A stretch of 64,000 nt of DNA from Kitasatospora sp052076145 (lineage in GTDB: Bacteria; Actinomycetota; Actinomycetes; Streptomycetales; Streptomycetaceae), in contig NZ_CP197246.1 of the NCBI RefSeq assembly GCF_052076145.1, positions 806,001 through 870,000 on the forward strand, in the 5' to 3' direction. Below are positions 32,022-41,510 of this stretch, piece after piece. The number at the start of each line of letters is the position of its first letter. Within the stretch, counting starts at the first letter, position 1. The notes under the pieces are model-generated. The model was not told the origin of the DNA, ran no database searches, and saw only the letters and a program-made list of their open reading frames with translations. The translations under genes and the position numbers were made by a program.

Positions 32022-34121
32022 CTACTGGCTGATGCGGCGGGCGATCTCCGCGGGCCGGACGGGGCGGCCGAAGTGCCAGCCCTGGGCCCAGTCGCAGCCC
32101 ATCAGCCGCAGGCGCTCGGCGTCCGCTCCGCTCTCCACGCCCTCGGCGGTGACGGTGAGTCCGAGGGTGTGGGCGAGCGAGACCAGGCCGCTGACGATCC
32201 GCCAGCCGAGATGGATGTCCTTGCTCGGGTCGTGCAGGTCGCCGACGAACGAGCCGGCGATCTTCAGACCGGAGACCGGCAGGTCGCGCAGGTAGGCGAG
32301 GTTGGACCAGCCGGTGCCGAAGTCGTCGACGGCCAGCGAGACGCCCATGTCGACCAGGCCGTGCAGGGCCTTGAGCGTCTCGTCCTCGGGCCCCACCACG
32401 GTGCTCTCGGTGATCTCCAACTGGAGCTTGACCGGGTCGAGGCCGGTGGAGCGCAGGATGCGGTCCACGTCGGTGGTCAGGCCCGCGCTCCGCGCCTGAC
32501 GGACCGCCAGGTTCACGTTGATCTGCGGAGCGGCGTCACCGAAGCGGCGGACCCAGTCCGCGGCCTGGCCGCAGGCCTGCTCCATCACCCAGCGGCCGAG
32601 CGGCATGATCAGCCCGGTCTCCTCGGCCGCGCCGATGAACTCCTCCGGCCCGAGCACGCCGAGCTGCGGGTGCCGCCAGCGCACCAGCGCCTCGACGGCC
32701 ACCAGCCTGCCGTCCTGCAGCGAGCAGAGCGGCTGGTAGTCGATGAAGAACTCGCCCCGGTCGAGGGCGGTGGGCATCCGCACCGAGACCGCGTACCGGC
32801 TGACCGACCGCGCGTTCTCCTTCGGGTCGAAGAGCGTCCAGCGGCCCCGCCCCGCCTCCTTGGCACGGTAGAGCGTGAGGTCGGCCGCCCGGACGGCGGC
32901 GCCCGGGGTGGTGGTCGCCACCCGGCGCTCCAGCACGCCGACGCTGGCGCCGACGGCCAGCGTGTGGTCTCCGATCACCACCGGCTTGGCGAGCGCGCCG
33001 AGCACGGTCTTGGCGGCGGCCACCGCCTCCTGCTCACCCCGGCAGCTCTCCAGCAGCACCACGAACTCGTCGCCGCCGAGCCGCGCGACCATGTGCCCGA
33101 GCGGCGTCAGCGCGGCCTCCAGCCGACCGGCGACGGCGGCCAGCAACTGGTCACCGGTGTCGTGGCCGAGACTGTCGTTGACGACCTTGAAGCCGTCCAG
33201 GTCGACGTAGCAGAGCCCGAAGCGGGCACCCGCCTCCGGGTCCTCGAAGAGCTTCTCCAGCCGCTCGAAGAAGGCCGAGCGGTTCGGCAGCCCGGTCAGC
33301 GGGTCGTGCGTCGCCTGGTGGCGCAGCCGCTCCTGCAGCCGGTGGCGGTCGGTGATGTCCTCCAGCATCGCGACCTGGTACTGCGGCCGGCCGTCGTCGT
33401 CGCGGATCAGCGAGACGGTCAGGTGCGTCCAGACCACCTCGCCGTCCCGGCGGTAGTACGGCTTGTCGACCTGGAGGAAGTCGCGCTTGCCGGTGATCAG
33501 CTCCTCGTACGCCTCCCAGACGCCGGGGGTGTCCTCGGGGTGCATCAGCTCGTTGACGCGGTGCCCCTGGAGGTCCTCCGGACGGGCCCCGAAGATCTCC
33601 TGGAGCGCCCGGTTGACCGCCAGGATGTTGCCCTCGACGTCACCGATGCCGATGCCGATGGCCGCGCTCTCGAACAGCGCGCGGAAGCGGTTCTCCGAGG
33701 CGCGCAGGGCCTTCTCCACCTCCTGGCGGGCGGTGTCGGCCGCCAGCCGGATGGACTCCTGCTCCTGCAGCGTGCGCTCGCGCAGCGCGGCGGCCCAGCC
33801 CGCGGCGAACGCGCCGCACAGGGCCGGCCCGCGCCCGTCCGCGACGGGGTGCTCCTGCAGCAGCTCGACCGCGCGGGCCAGCACCGCCGGGTCGGTGAAG
33901 TGCGCCTCCACCAGCAGCGCGCCCGCCTCGGCGGCGAACACGGACCGGAACGGCTCCTCGGCCTGGGCCCGGTGCAGCAGGACCGCGGTGCGCAGGATCA
34001 GCTGCTGCAGGATGTCCGGGTGCATCGCGACCCCGTGCCCGCTCTCCAACAGCAGCGCCCACTCCTCGGCGAAGCGGCCGCTCGTACCGCTCCCTGGCCC
34101 GGCGCCGCCCTGGGCTGTCAC
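32022..34121 (-). CDS. PAS-GGDEF-EAL cyclic di-GMP synthase/phosphodiesterase
   Basis: A 699-residue protein from a GTG overlapping the upstream stop by four bases. About 130 helical residues are followed by a PAS domain (about 140-260), a GGDEF domain with an intact GGDEF at 349-353, and an EAL domain with VEALVRWRHP (EAL at 477-479), EITES and DDFGTG. Both active sites look complete. No RxxD inhibitory site precedes GGDEF. The order matches Streptomyces RmdA/RmdB-type enzymes that set c-di-GMP in development. Its position just before the polysaccharide operon suggests local control. Confidence 0.9.
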   Translation of the reverse strand: MTAQGGAGPGSGTSGRFAEEWALLLESGHGVAMHPDILQQLILRTAVLLHRAQAEEPFRSVFAAEAGALLVEAHFTDPAVLARAVELLQEHPVADGRGPALCGAFAAGWAAALRERTLQEQESIRLAADTARQEVEKALRASENRFRALFESAAIGIGIGDVEGNILAVNRALQEIFGARPEDLQGHRVNELMHPEDTPGVWEAYEELITGKRDFLQVDKPYYRRDGEVVWTHLTVSLIRDDDGRPQYQVAMLEDITDRHRLQERLRHQATHDPLTGLPNRSAFFERLEKLFEDPEAGARFGLCYVDLDGFKVVNDSLGHDTGDQLLAAVAGRLEAALTPLGHMVARLGGDEFVVLLESCRGEQEAVAAAKTVLGALAKPVVIGDHTLAVGASVGVLERRVATTTPGAAVRAADLTLYRAKEAGRGRWTLFDPKENARSVSRYAVSVRMPTALDRGEFFIDYQPLCSLQDGRLVAVEALVRWRHPQLGVLGPEEFIGAAEETGLIMPLGRWVMEQACGQAADWVRRFGDAAPQINVNLAVRQARSAGLTTDVDRILRSTGLDPVKLQLEITESTVVGPEDETLKALHGLVDMGVSLAVDDFGTGWSNLAYLRDLPVSGLKIAGSFVGDLHDPSKDIHLGWRIVSGLVSLAHTLGLTVTAEGVESGADAERLRLMGCDWAQGWHFGRPVRPAEIARRISQ

Positions 34122-34924
34122 GAGAGCATTCCGACGCCCGCCATGCCGGTCATCCGCTCGGGGTGCGGACCGACCGTCGCCGGGTTCTCCGGCCGCCACT
34201 CGGGCAGGTAGACCACGCCGGGGTCGACCAGGTCGAAGCCCTCGAAGAAGTCGATGATCTGCTCCCGGCTGCGCATCGTGAGCGGCGTCGGCGTGCGGCG
34301 GTAGAGCGCCTGGTGCGGGCCGGCCTGGTCCGGGCGGCCCTCCAGCGAGGCGTGCGAGAGCACCAGCGCACTGCCGGGCGGCAGGGCGTCGCGCAGCGCC
34401 GCGAGCAGCTTGGCCGGCTCCTCGGCGTCGGTGATGAAGTGCAGCACCGCGACGAGCATCAGCACGACGGGCTCGCCCGGCTGGAGCAGCCCGGCGACCT
34501 CGGGGCGGTGCAGCAGGTCACCGACGTCCCGCAGGTCGGCCTCGACCACCTGGCTGCGCTCGTCGTCCGTCAGCAGCAGGCGGCTGTGCGCGACGGCCAC
34601 CGGGTCACGGTCCACGTACACCACCCGGGCCTGCGGGTGGCTGGCGCGGGCGACCTCGTGCACGGCGCCGAAGGTCGGTATGCCCGAGCCGATGTCCAGG
34701 AAGCGGGTCAGGCCGCGCTCGGCGAGGTACTGCACGGCCCGGCGCAGGAAGGCCCGGTTCGAGCGCATGATCGCGGGCAGCTCGGGCCAGAGTTCCATCG
34801 CCCGGCGCGCCATCTCGCGGTCCGCCTCGAAGTTGTGCGAACCGCCCAGGTAGTAGTCGTACACCCGGGCGGCGTTGGGCTTGTCCAGATCGGTTCCGGC
34901 GGGCACCCAGTTCGGTCGCCGCAT
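34118..34924 (-). CDS. SAM-dependent methyltransferase (DUF574/PF04672)
   Basis: A 268-residue actinobacterial methyltransferase. It has the family opening VPAGTDLDKPNAARVYDYYLGGSHNF, a SAM-binding glycine loop FLDIGSGIPTFGAVHEVA, and VVYVDRDPVAVAHSR holding the acidic ribose ligand. The methyl acceptor is unknown for the family. It is coupled to the c-di-GMP enzyme by a GTGA overlap. An alternative GTG lies one codon upstream. Confidence 0.9.
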   Translation of the reverse strand: MRRPNWVPAGTDLDKPNAARVYDYYLGGSHNFEADREMARRAMELWPELPAIMRSNRAFLRRAVQYLAERGLTRFLDIGSGIPTFGAVHEVARASHPQARVVYVDRDPVAVAHSRLLLTDDERSQVVEADLRDVGDLLHRPEVAGLLQPGEPVVLMLVAVLHFITDAEEPAKLLAALRDALPPGSALVLSHASLEGRPDQAGPHQALYRRTPTPLTMRSREQIIDFFEGFDLVDPGVVYLPEWRPENPATVGPHPERMTGMAGVGMLS

Positions 34925-35081
34925 CACGGCACCCCTTCCGGTTCCGAAGATGACAACAGGGCATAAAGATCTTCCTATCTTCGGAGGTCCCCCGCAACCG
35001 GAGGGCCCGCTTCGGAACACCCGGCCGCCCGTGCCGCCGATCGGGCGCGGACCGGCCGACCGGGCGCAGACTGGGGAGGCG

Positions 35082-36854
35082 ATGGCCGGACACATCGAGG
35101 ACTACGCCCTCGTCGGAGATCTGGAGACCGCCGCCCTGGTCGGCAGGGACGGCTCGGTCGACTGGCTCTGCCTGCCCCGCTTCGACTCCCCCAGCTGCTT
35201 CGCCGCACTGCTCGGCGACGACAGCCACGGCGGCTGGCGGATCGGGCCGGCCGGTGGCGGCGCCTGCACCACCCGCCGGTACCGGGGCGACACCCTCGTG
35301 CTGGAGTCCGACTGGCAGACGCCCTCCGGCGCCGTCCGGGTCACCGACTTCATGCCCAGACGCCGACAACTCCCCCAACTCCTGCGGATCATCGAGGGGT
35401 TGAGTGGCGAGAGCGTGATGCGCAGCACCCTGCGGCTGCGCTTCAACCACGGCCGGGTGGCTCCCTGGGTGCGCCGCACCGACCACCACCGGGTCGCCGT
35501 CGCGGGCCCGGACTCGGCCTGGCTGCGGGTGCCGCCAGGCGTCCACACCTTCGGCGAATCCGGCGCCACCACCTCGGAGTTCACCGTCCGGGCGGGCGAG
35601 CGGGTGCCGTTCGTGCTGACCTGGCAGCCCTCCCACCTGAGCACCGCACCGCGCACCGACCCCGAGCAGCTGCTCCGCAGCACCATCGACGACTGGGAGC
35701 ACTGGGCCGCCGCCTGCCACTACCGGGGCGCGTGGCGGGCGCAGGTGCTGCGCTCGCTGATCACCCTGAAGGCCCTCACCTACCGCCCGACCGGCGGCAT
35801 CGTCGCCGCCCCCACCACCTCGCTGCCCGAGCTGATCGGCGGCGAACGCAACTGGGACTACCGCTACTGCTGGCTGCGGGACTCCAGCATGACGCTCTCC
35901 GCCCTGCTCCGCGGCGGCTTCCGCGAGGAGGCCGCCGCCTGGCACAGCTGGCTGCTGCGGGCCATCGCGGGAGACCCGGGCGACGTCCAGGCGGTGTACG
36001 GCGTCGCGGGCGAACGTGGGCTGCCCGAGACGCACGCCCCCTGGCTGCCCGGCTACCAGGGCTCGACCCCCGTCCGGCTCGGCAACGCCGCCGTCCGGCA
36101 GCTCCAACTCGACGTCTACGGCGAGGTGGTGGACACCATCCAGCTGGCGACGGCGGCCGGGCTGCCGATGGAGCGCAAGGTCTGGCGGATGCTGCTCGCC
36201 CTGATGGACTTCCTGGAGACGCACTGGCGCCAGCCCGACGAGGGGCTCTGGGAGATCCGGGGCGAGCGCCGCCACTTCGTGCACTCCAAGGTGATGGCCT
36301 GGGTCGCCGCCGACCGGGCCGTCCGGCTGGCCGCCGCCACCGGCCTGCCCGCGCCCGTCGACCGCTGGCGGGCGATGCGCGCCGCCGTGCACGCGGACGT
36401 GCTGGCGCACGGGTACGACAGCGAGCGCGGCGTCTTCGTCCAGTACTACGGAGGGCGGGAGTTGGACGCGGCCACGCTCTTCGTGGTGAAGAGCGGCTTC
36501 CTGCCGCCGGACGACCCCCGGGTCGTGCGGACCGTCGACGCCGTCCGCGACGGGCTCGACCACGGCGGGTTCGTCCGGCGGTACTCCACCCGGCCCGGCG
36601 GCGACGGCCTGCGCGGGGCCGAAGGGGCCTTCCTGGCCTGCTCGTTCTGGCTCGCGGACGCCCTCGCGCTGACCGGGCGCACCGCACAGGCCCGCGAGCT
36701 GTTCGGGCGGGTGCTGGCGCTCGGCAACGACCTCGGGCTGCTGGCCGAGGAGTACGATCCGCAGGCTCAGCGCCAACTCGGCAACATGCCGCAGGCGTTC
36801 ACCCACGTCGCCCTGGTCAACACGGCGTTCGCCCTCGACGGCACGGGCACCTGA
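35082..36854 (+). CDS. GH15 glucoamylase/trehalase-like enzyme
   Basis: A 590-residue cytoplasmic protein: an N-terminal beta-sandwich beginning IEDYALVGDLETAALVGRDGSVDWLCLPRF, and a C-terminal (alpha/alpha)6 barrel with NWDYRYCWLRDSSMTL, GYQGSTPVRLGNAA and a late LAEEYDPQAQRQLGN carrying a likely catalytic Glu. These are the marks of actinobacterial GH15 proteins, including GH15 trehalases. No signal peptide. Expected role is trehalose or alpha-glucan breakdown. It is divergent from the methyltransferase gene. Confidence 0.9.
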   Translation: MAGHIEDYALVGDLETAALVGRDGSVDWLCLPRFDSPSCFAALLGDDSHGGWRIGPAGGGACTTRRYRGDTLVLESDWQTPSGAVRVTDFMPRRRQLPQLLRIIEGLSGESVMRSTLRLRFNHGRVAPWVRRTDHHRVAVAGPDSAWLRVPPGVHTFGESGATTSEFTVRAGERVPFVLTWQPSHLSTAPRTDPEQLLRSTIDDWEHWAAACHYRGAWRAQVLRSLITLKALTYRPTGGIVAAPTTSLPELIGGERNWDYRYCWLRDSSMTLSALLRGGFREEAAAWHSWLLRAIAGDPGDVQAVYGVAGERGLPETHAPWLPGYQGSTPVRLGNAAVRQLQLDVYGEVVDTIQLATAAGLPMERKVWRMLLALMDFLETHWRQPDEGLWEIRGERRHFVHSKVMAWVAADRAVRLAAATGLPAPVDRWRAMRAAVHADVLAHGYDSERGVFVQYYGGRELDAATLFVVKSGFLPPDDPRVVRTVDAVRDGLDHGGFVRRYSTRPGGDGLRGAEGAFLACSFWLADALALTGRTAQARELFGRVLALGNDLGLLAEEYDPQAQRQLGNMPQAFTHVALVNTAFALDGTGT

Positions 36855-36954
36855 GGGCGTCGGCCCCTGACGGTACGGGCGCCCCACGCTACCGGCCTCT
36901 GACAGTGCGGCGTGCAAGGCTTGACCCCCGCCCAAGAGCCCGGAGGCCGATCGC

Positions 36955-38121
36955 ATGAGTGCCCGCCCGACGATCGACGACGAGCAGCGCCGGGCGCGGC
37001 TGGCGCTGCGCCACCTGCTCGCCCCCGCCCACCGGGCCGCCGGGCCCGAGGAGGCAGCCGAGGCGGTGCTCGTCCTGCACGCCAGCGACCCGGCGACGGT
37101 CTTCCTCTCCACCGCCGCCCGGCTCGCCGAGCCGGACCGGGCGGGCCTGGAGCGCGCCCTCCACCAGGACCGCAGTCTCGTCCGGATGCACGCCATGCGC
37201 CGCACCCTCTTCGTCGTACCGTCCGATCTGGCGGCGGTCGTGCACTCCTCGACCAGCCTCAAGGTCGCCGAGAAGGAGCGCCGCGGCCTGCTCTCCTTCG
37301 TCGCCGAGGCCGGCCACGACGCCGCCTGGCTGGCCGAGGTCGAGCAGCGCACCGTCGCCGCCCTGACCGCCGCCGGGGAGGCCACCAGTAACCAACTCGG
37401 GGCGCTCGTACCGGAGCTGCGCGAATCCGTGCTGGTCTCGCCGGGCAAGCCGTACGCGGCCTCGCAGACCGTCGGCCTGCACCTGCTGCGGGTGCTGGCG
37501 ATGGACGGCTCGATCGTCCGGGGCCGCCCGATCGGCGGCTGGACGAGCGGGCAGTACTGGTGGGAGGCGCAGCCCGTGCCCGAGCTGCTGCCGGTGGCCG
37601 AGGCGCAGGCGGCCCTGGCGCGGCGTTGGCTGGAGTCCTACGGCCCCGCCACCGTGGAGGACCTGAAGTGGTGGACGGGGTGGGGGCTGCGGGAGGTCCG
37701 GGCCGCCCTCGACGCCTGCGGCGCCGTCCCGGTCACGCTGGCCGCCGGGGAGGGCCGGGCGCTGCCCGGGGATCTCGAGCCGGTCCCCGTGCCGGAGCCG
37801 TGGGCCGCCCTGCTGCCGGGCCTGGACCCGACTCCGATGGGCTGGCAGCAGCGCGACTGGTACCTGCCCGGCGAGCACCGCGCCGAACTCTTCGACCGCT
37901 CCGGCAACATCGGCCCGACCGTCTGGTGGAACGGCCGGGTGGTCGGCGGCTGGGCCCAACGCCCCGACGGCGAGGTGGTCTGGGAGCCCCTCGAACCGCT
38001 CGGCCGGGACGCCCGCGCCGCCGTCGCCGCCGAGGCCGCCCGCCTGCGCGACTGGCTCGGTGACACCCGTACCACCCCGCGCTTCCGCACACCGCTGGAG
38101 AAGCGCCTGGCCGCAGGCTGA
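36955..38121 (+). CDS. AlkZ-like winged-helix DNA-binding protein (HTH_42)
   Basis: A 388-residue protein of the winged-helix family that includes the AlkZ DNA glycosylases, which remove bulky or crosslinking alkyl lesions. Seen: LVLHASDPATVFLS near residue 45, where the family holds its catalytic motif; tandem winged-helix segments in the middle; and a beta-rich end with MGWQQRDWYLP and VWWNGRVVGGW. Some members protect producers from genotoxic antibiotics; no such cluster is visible nearby. ATG start after CCGGAGG. Confidence 0.82.
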   Translation: MSARPTIDDEQRRARLALRHLLAPAHRAAGPEEAAEAVLVLHASDPATVFLSTAARLAEPDRAGLERALHQDRSLVRMHAMRRTLFVVPSDLAAVVHSSTSLKVAEKERRGLLSFVAEAGHDAAWLAEVEQRTVAALTAAGEATSNQLGALVPELRESVLVSPGKPYAASQTVGLHLLRVLAMDGSIVRGRPIGGWTSGQYWWEAQPVPELLPVAEAQAALARRWLESYGPATVEDLKWWTGWGLREVRAALDACGAVPVTLAAGEGRALPGDLEPVPVPEPWAALLPGLDPTPMGWQQRDWYLPGEHRAELFDRSGNIGPTVWWNGRVVGGWAQRPDGEVVWEPLEPLGRDARAAVAAEAARLRDWLGDTRTTPRFRTPLEKRLAAG

Positions 38122-38128
38122 CGCCGGG

Positions 38129-38734
38129 TCAGCCCCGGTGCGGGAAGAGCCAGCGCTTGAGCAGGCGGTTGACGACCGGCAGGGCCAGGTACGTCATCAG
38201 GGTGCTCAGGACGCTGCCCAGGATGACCGAGCGCAGCACCACCGGCAGTTCGAGCAGGTGCGGGGTGAGGAACAGGTTGGCGCTGATGGTGAGCGGGCTG
38301 ATGGCCAGTGCGGAGGCTATCGCGAGCTTCCACCGAGGCGGGGCAACCCGCCCGGCGGTGGCGGCAGTGCTGGCGAACCAGCCTTCCATGCCGCGCAGTT
38401 CGTGGCGGTCGACGAGCACGTGGTGGCCGTCGGCGGCGCCGAGCCAGGCGGCCCGCTCCGGGGAGTCCTGCCAGGTGCTGAAGGCCTCGGCGTCCTTGAA
38501 GTGCATCACCAGCTGCCAGGGGTCGGCCGGGCCCGCGGGCTTCAGCAGGCCGGTCCGCAGATTGCCGGGGTGTGCGGCGGCAGCAGCGAGGATGCGTCGC
38601 GCCCAGAGCTCGAACGACTCCTCGTATCCCTCGTCGACCTGGTGCGCCACCAGGAGGGTGACCGCGCCGCCGCCCTGCGCGGTCTCGGTGCTACCGGCCG
38701 TGTCAGCGGTGCCACTCGTACCCGTGTCGCTCAT
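38129..38734 (-). CDS. ABM-domain protein with C-terminal membrane helices
   Basis: A 201-residue protein from ATG 38734; a GTG eight codons upstream is possible. Residues about 25-115 form an antibiotic-biosynthesis-monooxygenase ferredoxin-like fold (VTLLVAHQVDEGYEESFELWAR, DPWQLVMHFKDAEAFSTW). Two hydrophobic helices follow (LAIASALAISPLTISANLFL, VILGSVLSTLMTYLALPVV). This fused form is common in actinobacteria and is probably a membrane-held stress or detoxification protein rather than a biosynthetic enzyme. Confidence 0.82.
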   Translation of the reverse strand: MSDTGTSGTADTAGSTETAQGGGAVTLLVAHQVDEGYEESFELWARRILAAAAAHPGNLRTGLLKPAGPADPWQLVMHFKDAEAFSTWQDSPERAAWLGAADGHHVLVDRHELRGMEGWFASTAATAGRVAPPRWKLAIASALAISPLTISANLFLTPHLLELPVVLRSVILGSVLSTLMTYLALPVVNRLLKRWLFPHRG

Positions 38735-38877
38735 ACCCGTCCCCAGTCCCGTGATCACTTCAGCGTAAGCCGCAGCGTCCGGGCCCGGCCCGGCCTGGGC
38801 CCCTCCCGTACCGACTATGTCAGGGTTGCCCTCGCCCGAGCCCGGGTAGCGTGGGGCGAGACCCTCGGGAGCCGACG

Positions 38878-40002
38878 ATGGAAGCGTTCGACCGCACCGG
38901 CACCGGCAGCGTCAAGTGGGCCCGCGCGGGCGCGGGGCGGATCGCCCTGGGGCTCGCGGACATGGACCTGCCGGGCCCGCCGGAGATCGGCGCCGCACTG
39001 GCGGCGCGGGCCCGCCACGGGGCGTACGGGTACACGGTGTGCGACCCGGGCGGCCGCGAGCTGGTGGCGCGCTGGTACCGGGAGCGGCACGGCGCGCTCG
39101 TCGACCCCGAGTGGGTGCTGCTGATGCCGTTCAGCGCCCGCACCGCGCTGCGGCTGCTGCTGACGGCGGCCGAGCCGGACGGGCCGGTGCTCTCGCCGAC
39201 CCCGGAGTGGGGCGGCTTCGAGCAGCTCTGCCGAGTCGCCGGCATGCCCTACCGGGCGGTGCCGCTGGAGCTCGGCGACGACGGGTACCGGCTGCCCGTC
39301 GCGGAGTTCGCGGGCGCCGCCGTGGTGCTACTGAGCAACCCGCACAACCCGTCCGGCCGGGTCTGGCCACGCGAGGACATCCGGGCGCTGGCCGAACTCG
39401 CCGCCGGGAGCGGCGGGCTGCTGGTCTCGGACGAGGTGCACGGCGACCTGGTGCAGCCCGACCTGGTGCACCGGGGCCTGGGTCTGCGACACACCGTCGC
39501 GGTGGACGCCGCAGGCCAGTTGGCCCGGCACACCGTGACGCTGAACTCCGTCGGCAAGACCTTCAACACCTCCGGCATCCCGAGCTGCTTCGCCCTCGTC
39601 CCCGACCCCGGGCTGCGCGAGCGGCTGGTCACGGTGATGGCCGGGTACGGCCTCTGGGAGGGCGGGTTGCTGCCTCAGCTCGTCCAGCAGGCCGCCCTCC
39701 GGCACGGCGGCCCGTGGCTGGACGGCCTGCTCGCGCTGCTCGCCGTCAACCGCCAGCTGGCCGCCGACACGCTGTCCGCAGCCGTGATCTCGCCGCCCGA
39801 GGCCTCGTACCTGCTCTGGCTGGACGCCACCGAGCTGGGGCTGCCCGCCGTCGGGGCCCGCGAGGCGCTACTGACGGAGCGTGACGTCGAACTTTCGGCG
39901 GGTACCGACTTCGGGGCGGCCTGGGCGGGCTGCCTGCGGCTCAACTACGCACTGCCGACCGAGCGGCTACAGGCTGCGCTCACCCGTTTGCACCGGCTCT
40001 GA
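38878..40002 (+). CDS. PLP-dependent aminotransferase/C-S lyase (PatB/MalY-like)
   Basis: A 374-residue fold-type I PLP enzyme. ALGLADMDLPGPPEI at the start is typical of the MalY/PatB branch; LLSNPHNPSGRVW, VSDEVHGDLV and LNSVGKTFNTSG, with the PLP lysine in the last, complete the active site. MalY/PatB proteins act as cystathionine beta-lyase-type enzymes. It precedes egtABCD; because sulfoxide cleavage in ergothioneine synthesis needs a PLP C-S lyase (EgtE), a role there is conceivable but not shown. Confidence 0.85.
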   Translation: MEAFDRTGTGSVKWARAGAGRIALGLADMDLPGPPEIGAALAARARHGAYGYTVCDPGGRELVARWYRERHGALVDPEWVLLMPFSARTALRLLLTAAEPDGPVLSPTPEWGGFEQLCRVAGMPYRAVPLELGDDGYRLPVAEFAGAAVVLLSNPHNPSGRVWPREDIRALAELAAGSGGLLVSDEVHGDLVQPDLVHRGLGLRHTVAVDAAGQLARHTVTLNSVGKTFNTSGIPSCFALVPDPGLRERLVTVMAGYGLWEGGLLPQLVQQAALRHGGPWLDGLLALLAVNRQLAADTLSAAVISPPEASYLLWLDATELGLPAVGAREALLTERDVELSAGTDFGAAWAGCLRLNYALPTERLQAALTRLHRL

Positions 40003-40088
40003 CCTGGCCGGATGTCGCACATGCGGCGTTCATGTTTGGGTCGTAGCAGACTGAGCAGGAAGAACCGGGCCGCAATCGCGAACCGAGG

Positions 40089-41510
40089 ATGGTGAGTCCG
40101 GTGATACCCGTACGCCCGCACCAGGCACCCGCACAGCAACCGGAGCCGAGCACGACGTCACCTACCGTGACACCGCTGACGGAGTCGACCGCCGAGAGCC
40201 ATCTGCTCGGCATCTGCTTCAAGATCGGCCCGCCCACGCTGACCGGCGTGGAGGCCGAGTGGTTCGTCCATGACGCACGATGTCCCGGGCTCCCCGTGGA
40301 CCCCGGCCGGATCGCCGAGGCGCTCGCCGCCCTGCCGGACGGCCCCGTGCCGCCGGACACCCCGGCACCGCCCGACGGCCAGGCACCACCCGTGCAGCCG
40401 CTCCCCGCCGAGACGCCGCTGCTCCCCGCAGGCGCCCGGCTCACCCGCGAACCCGGCGGGCAGGTCGAGCTCAGCTCCCCGCCCGCCGAGGACCCCGCCC
40501 GCTGCGCCGAGGACCTGCTGCGCGACCAGGCCCTGCTGCGCACCGCCCTCGCCACCCAGGGCCTGCGGCTCACCGGCACCGGCACCGACCCGCACCCCCG
40601 CGAGCGCCGGATGCAGCTGGCCCAGCCGCGCTACCAGGCGATGGAGAAGCACTTCGACCGGACCGGCCCGTGGGGCCGGATCATGATGTGCGGCACCGCC
40701 TCCGTGCAGGTCAACGTCGACGCGGGCACCGCGAGCGGCCCGCACGCGCTGGCCGACCGCTGGCGGCTGGCCCACCTGCTCGGCCCGGTGCTGGTCGCCG
40801 CCTTCGCCAACTCCCCGCTGCTGGACGGCAGGCCGACCGGCCACCGCTCCACCCGGCAGCTGGTCTGGTCCCGGATGGACCCGAGCCGCACCCTCGCCCC
40901 GAGCCTGGACGAGGACCCGCGCGAGGCCTACGCCCGGTACGTGCTGGACGCCGAGGTGCTCTGCGTCCGCCGCCCCGCCGGGCAGCCCTGGACGGCGCCG
41001 GCCGGCCTCACCTTCCGCCAGTGGCTGCGCGGCGCGGGCGAACGCCCGCCGTCGGCCGCCGATCTGGACTACCACCGCACCACGCTCTTCCCGCCCGTCC
41101 GCCCGCGCGGACACCTGGAGCTGCGCATGATCGACGCGCAGCCCGGCGAGGGCTGGCTCGCGCCGCTCGCCCTCGTCACCGCGCTGCTGGACGACCCGGT
41201 GGCCGCCGACGCCGCGCGCGCCGCGCTGGAGCCGCTCGGCTGCCCGAACGGCACCCGCCCGCCGCGCACCGAGCTCTGGCGCCGGGCCGCCACCCTCGCC
41301 CTCACCGACCCGCAGCTGCGCCGCGCCACGCTGGCCTGCTTCGGCGCCGCCGACCAGGCGCTCGGCCGCCGACCGGGCGCCCAGCGGCTGCGCACCGCCC
41401 TCACGGACTTCGCCGAGCGCTACCCGGCCCGTGGCCGCTGCCCCGCCGACGACCAGCTCGACGCGCTGCGGGCCGGCGCCGACCCCGTCTCCCAGGAGCC
41501 CTCACGATGA
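40089..41510 (+). CDS. egtA: EgtA, glutamate-cysteine ligase of ergothioneine synthesis
   Basis: A 473-residue GCS2-family ligase. Marks are GVEAEWFVHD at about residue 55, LTREPGGQVELSSPP, a GTGTDPHP turn, and FANSPLLDGRPTGHRSTRQ with conserved Arg/His. It makes gamma-glutamylcysteine, the sulfur donor used by EgtB. The N-terminal 35 residues are disordered and the true start might be internal. It overlaps egtB by four bases (ATGA) and heads a four-gene operon. Confidence 0.92.
   Translation: MVSPVIPVRPHQAPAQQPEPSTTSPTVTPLTESTAESHLLGICFKIGPPTLTGVEAEWFVHDARCPGLPVDPGRIAEALAALPDGPVPPDTPAPPDGQAPPVQPLPAETPLLPAGARLTREPGGQVELSSPPAEDPARCAEDLLRDQALLRTALATQGLRLTGTGTDPHPRERRMQLAQPRYQAMEKHFDRTGPWGRIMMCGTASVQVNVDAGTASGPHALADRWRLAHLLGPVLVAAFANSPLLDGRPTGHRSTRQLVWSRMDPSRTLAPSLDEDPREAYARYVLDAEVLCVRRPAGQPWTAPAGLTFRQWLRGAGERPPSAADLDYHRTTLFPPVRPRGHLELRMIDAQPGEGWLAPLALVTALLDDPVAADAARAALEPLGCPNGTRPPRTELWRRAATLALTDPQLRRATLACFGAADQALGRRPGAQRLRTALTDFAERYPARGRCPADDQLDALRAGADPVSQEPSR

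Noticed and set aside
31755..34211. An 818-codon rightward open frame
   Set aside because: It is antisense to the c-di-GMP enzyme gene, whose GGDEF and EAL motifs are unmistakable.
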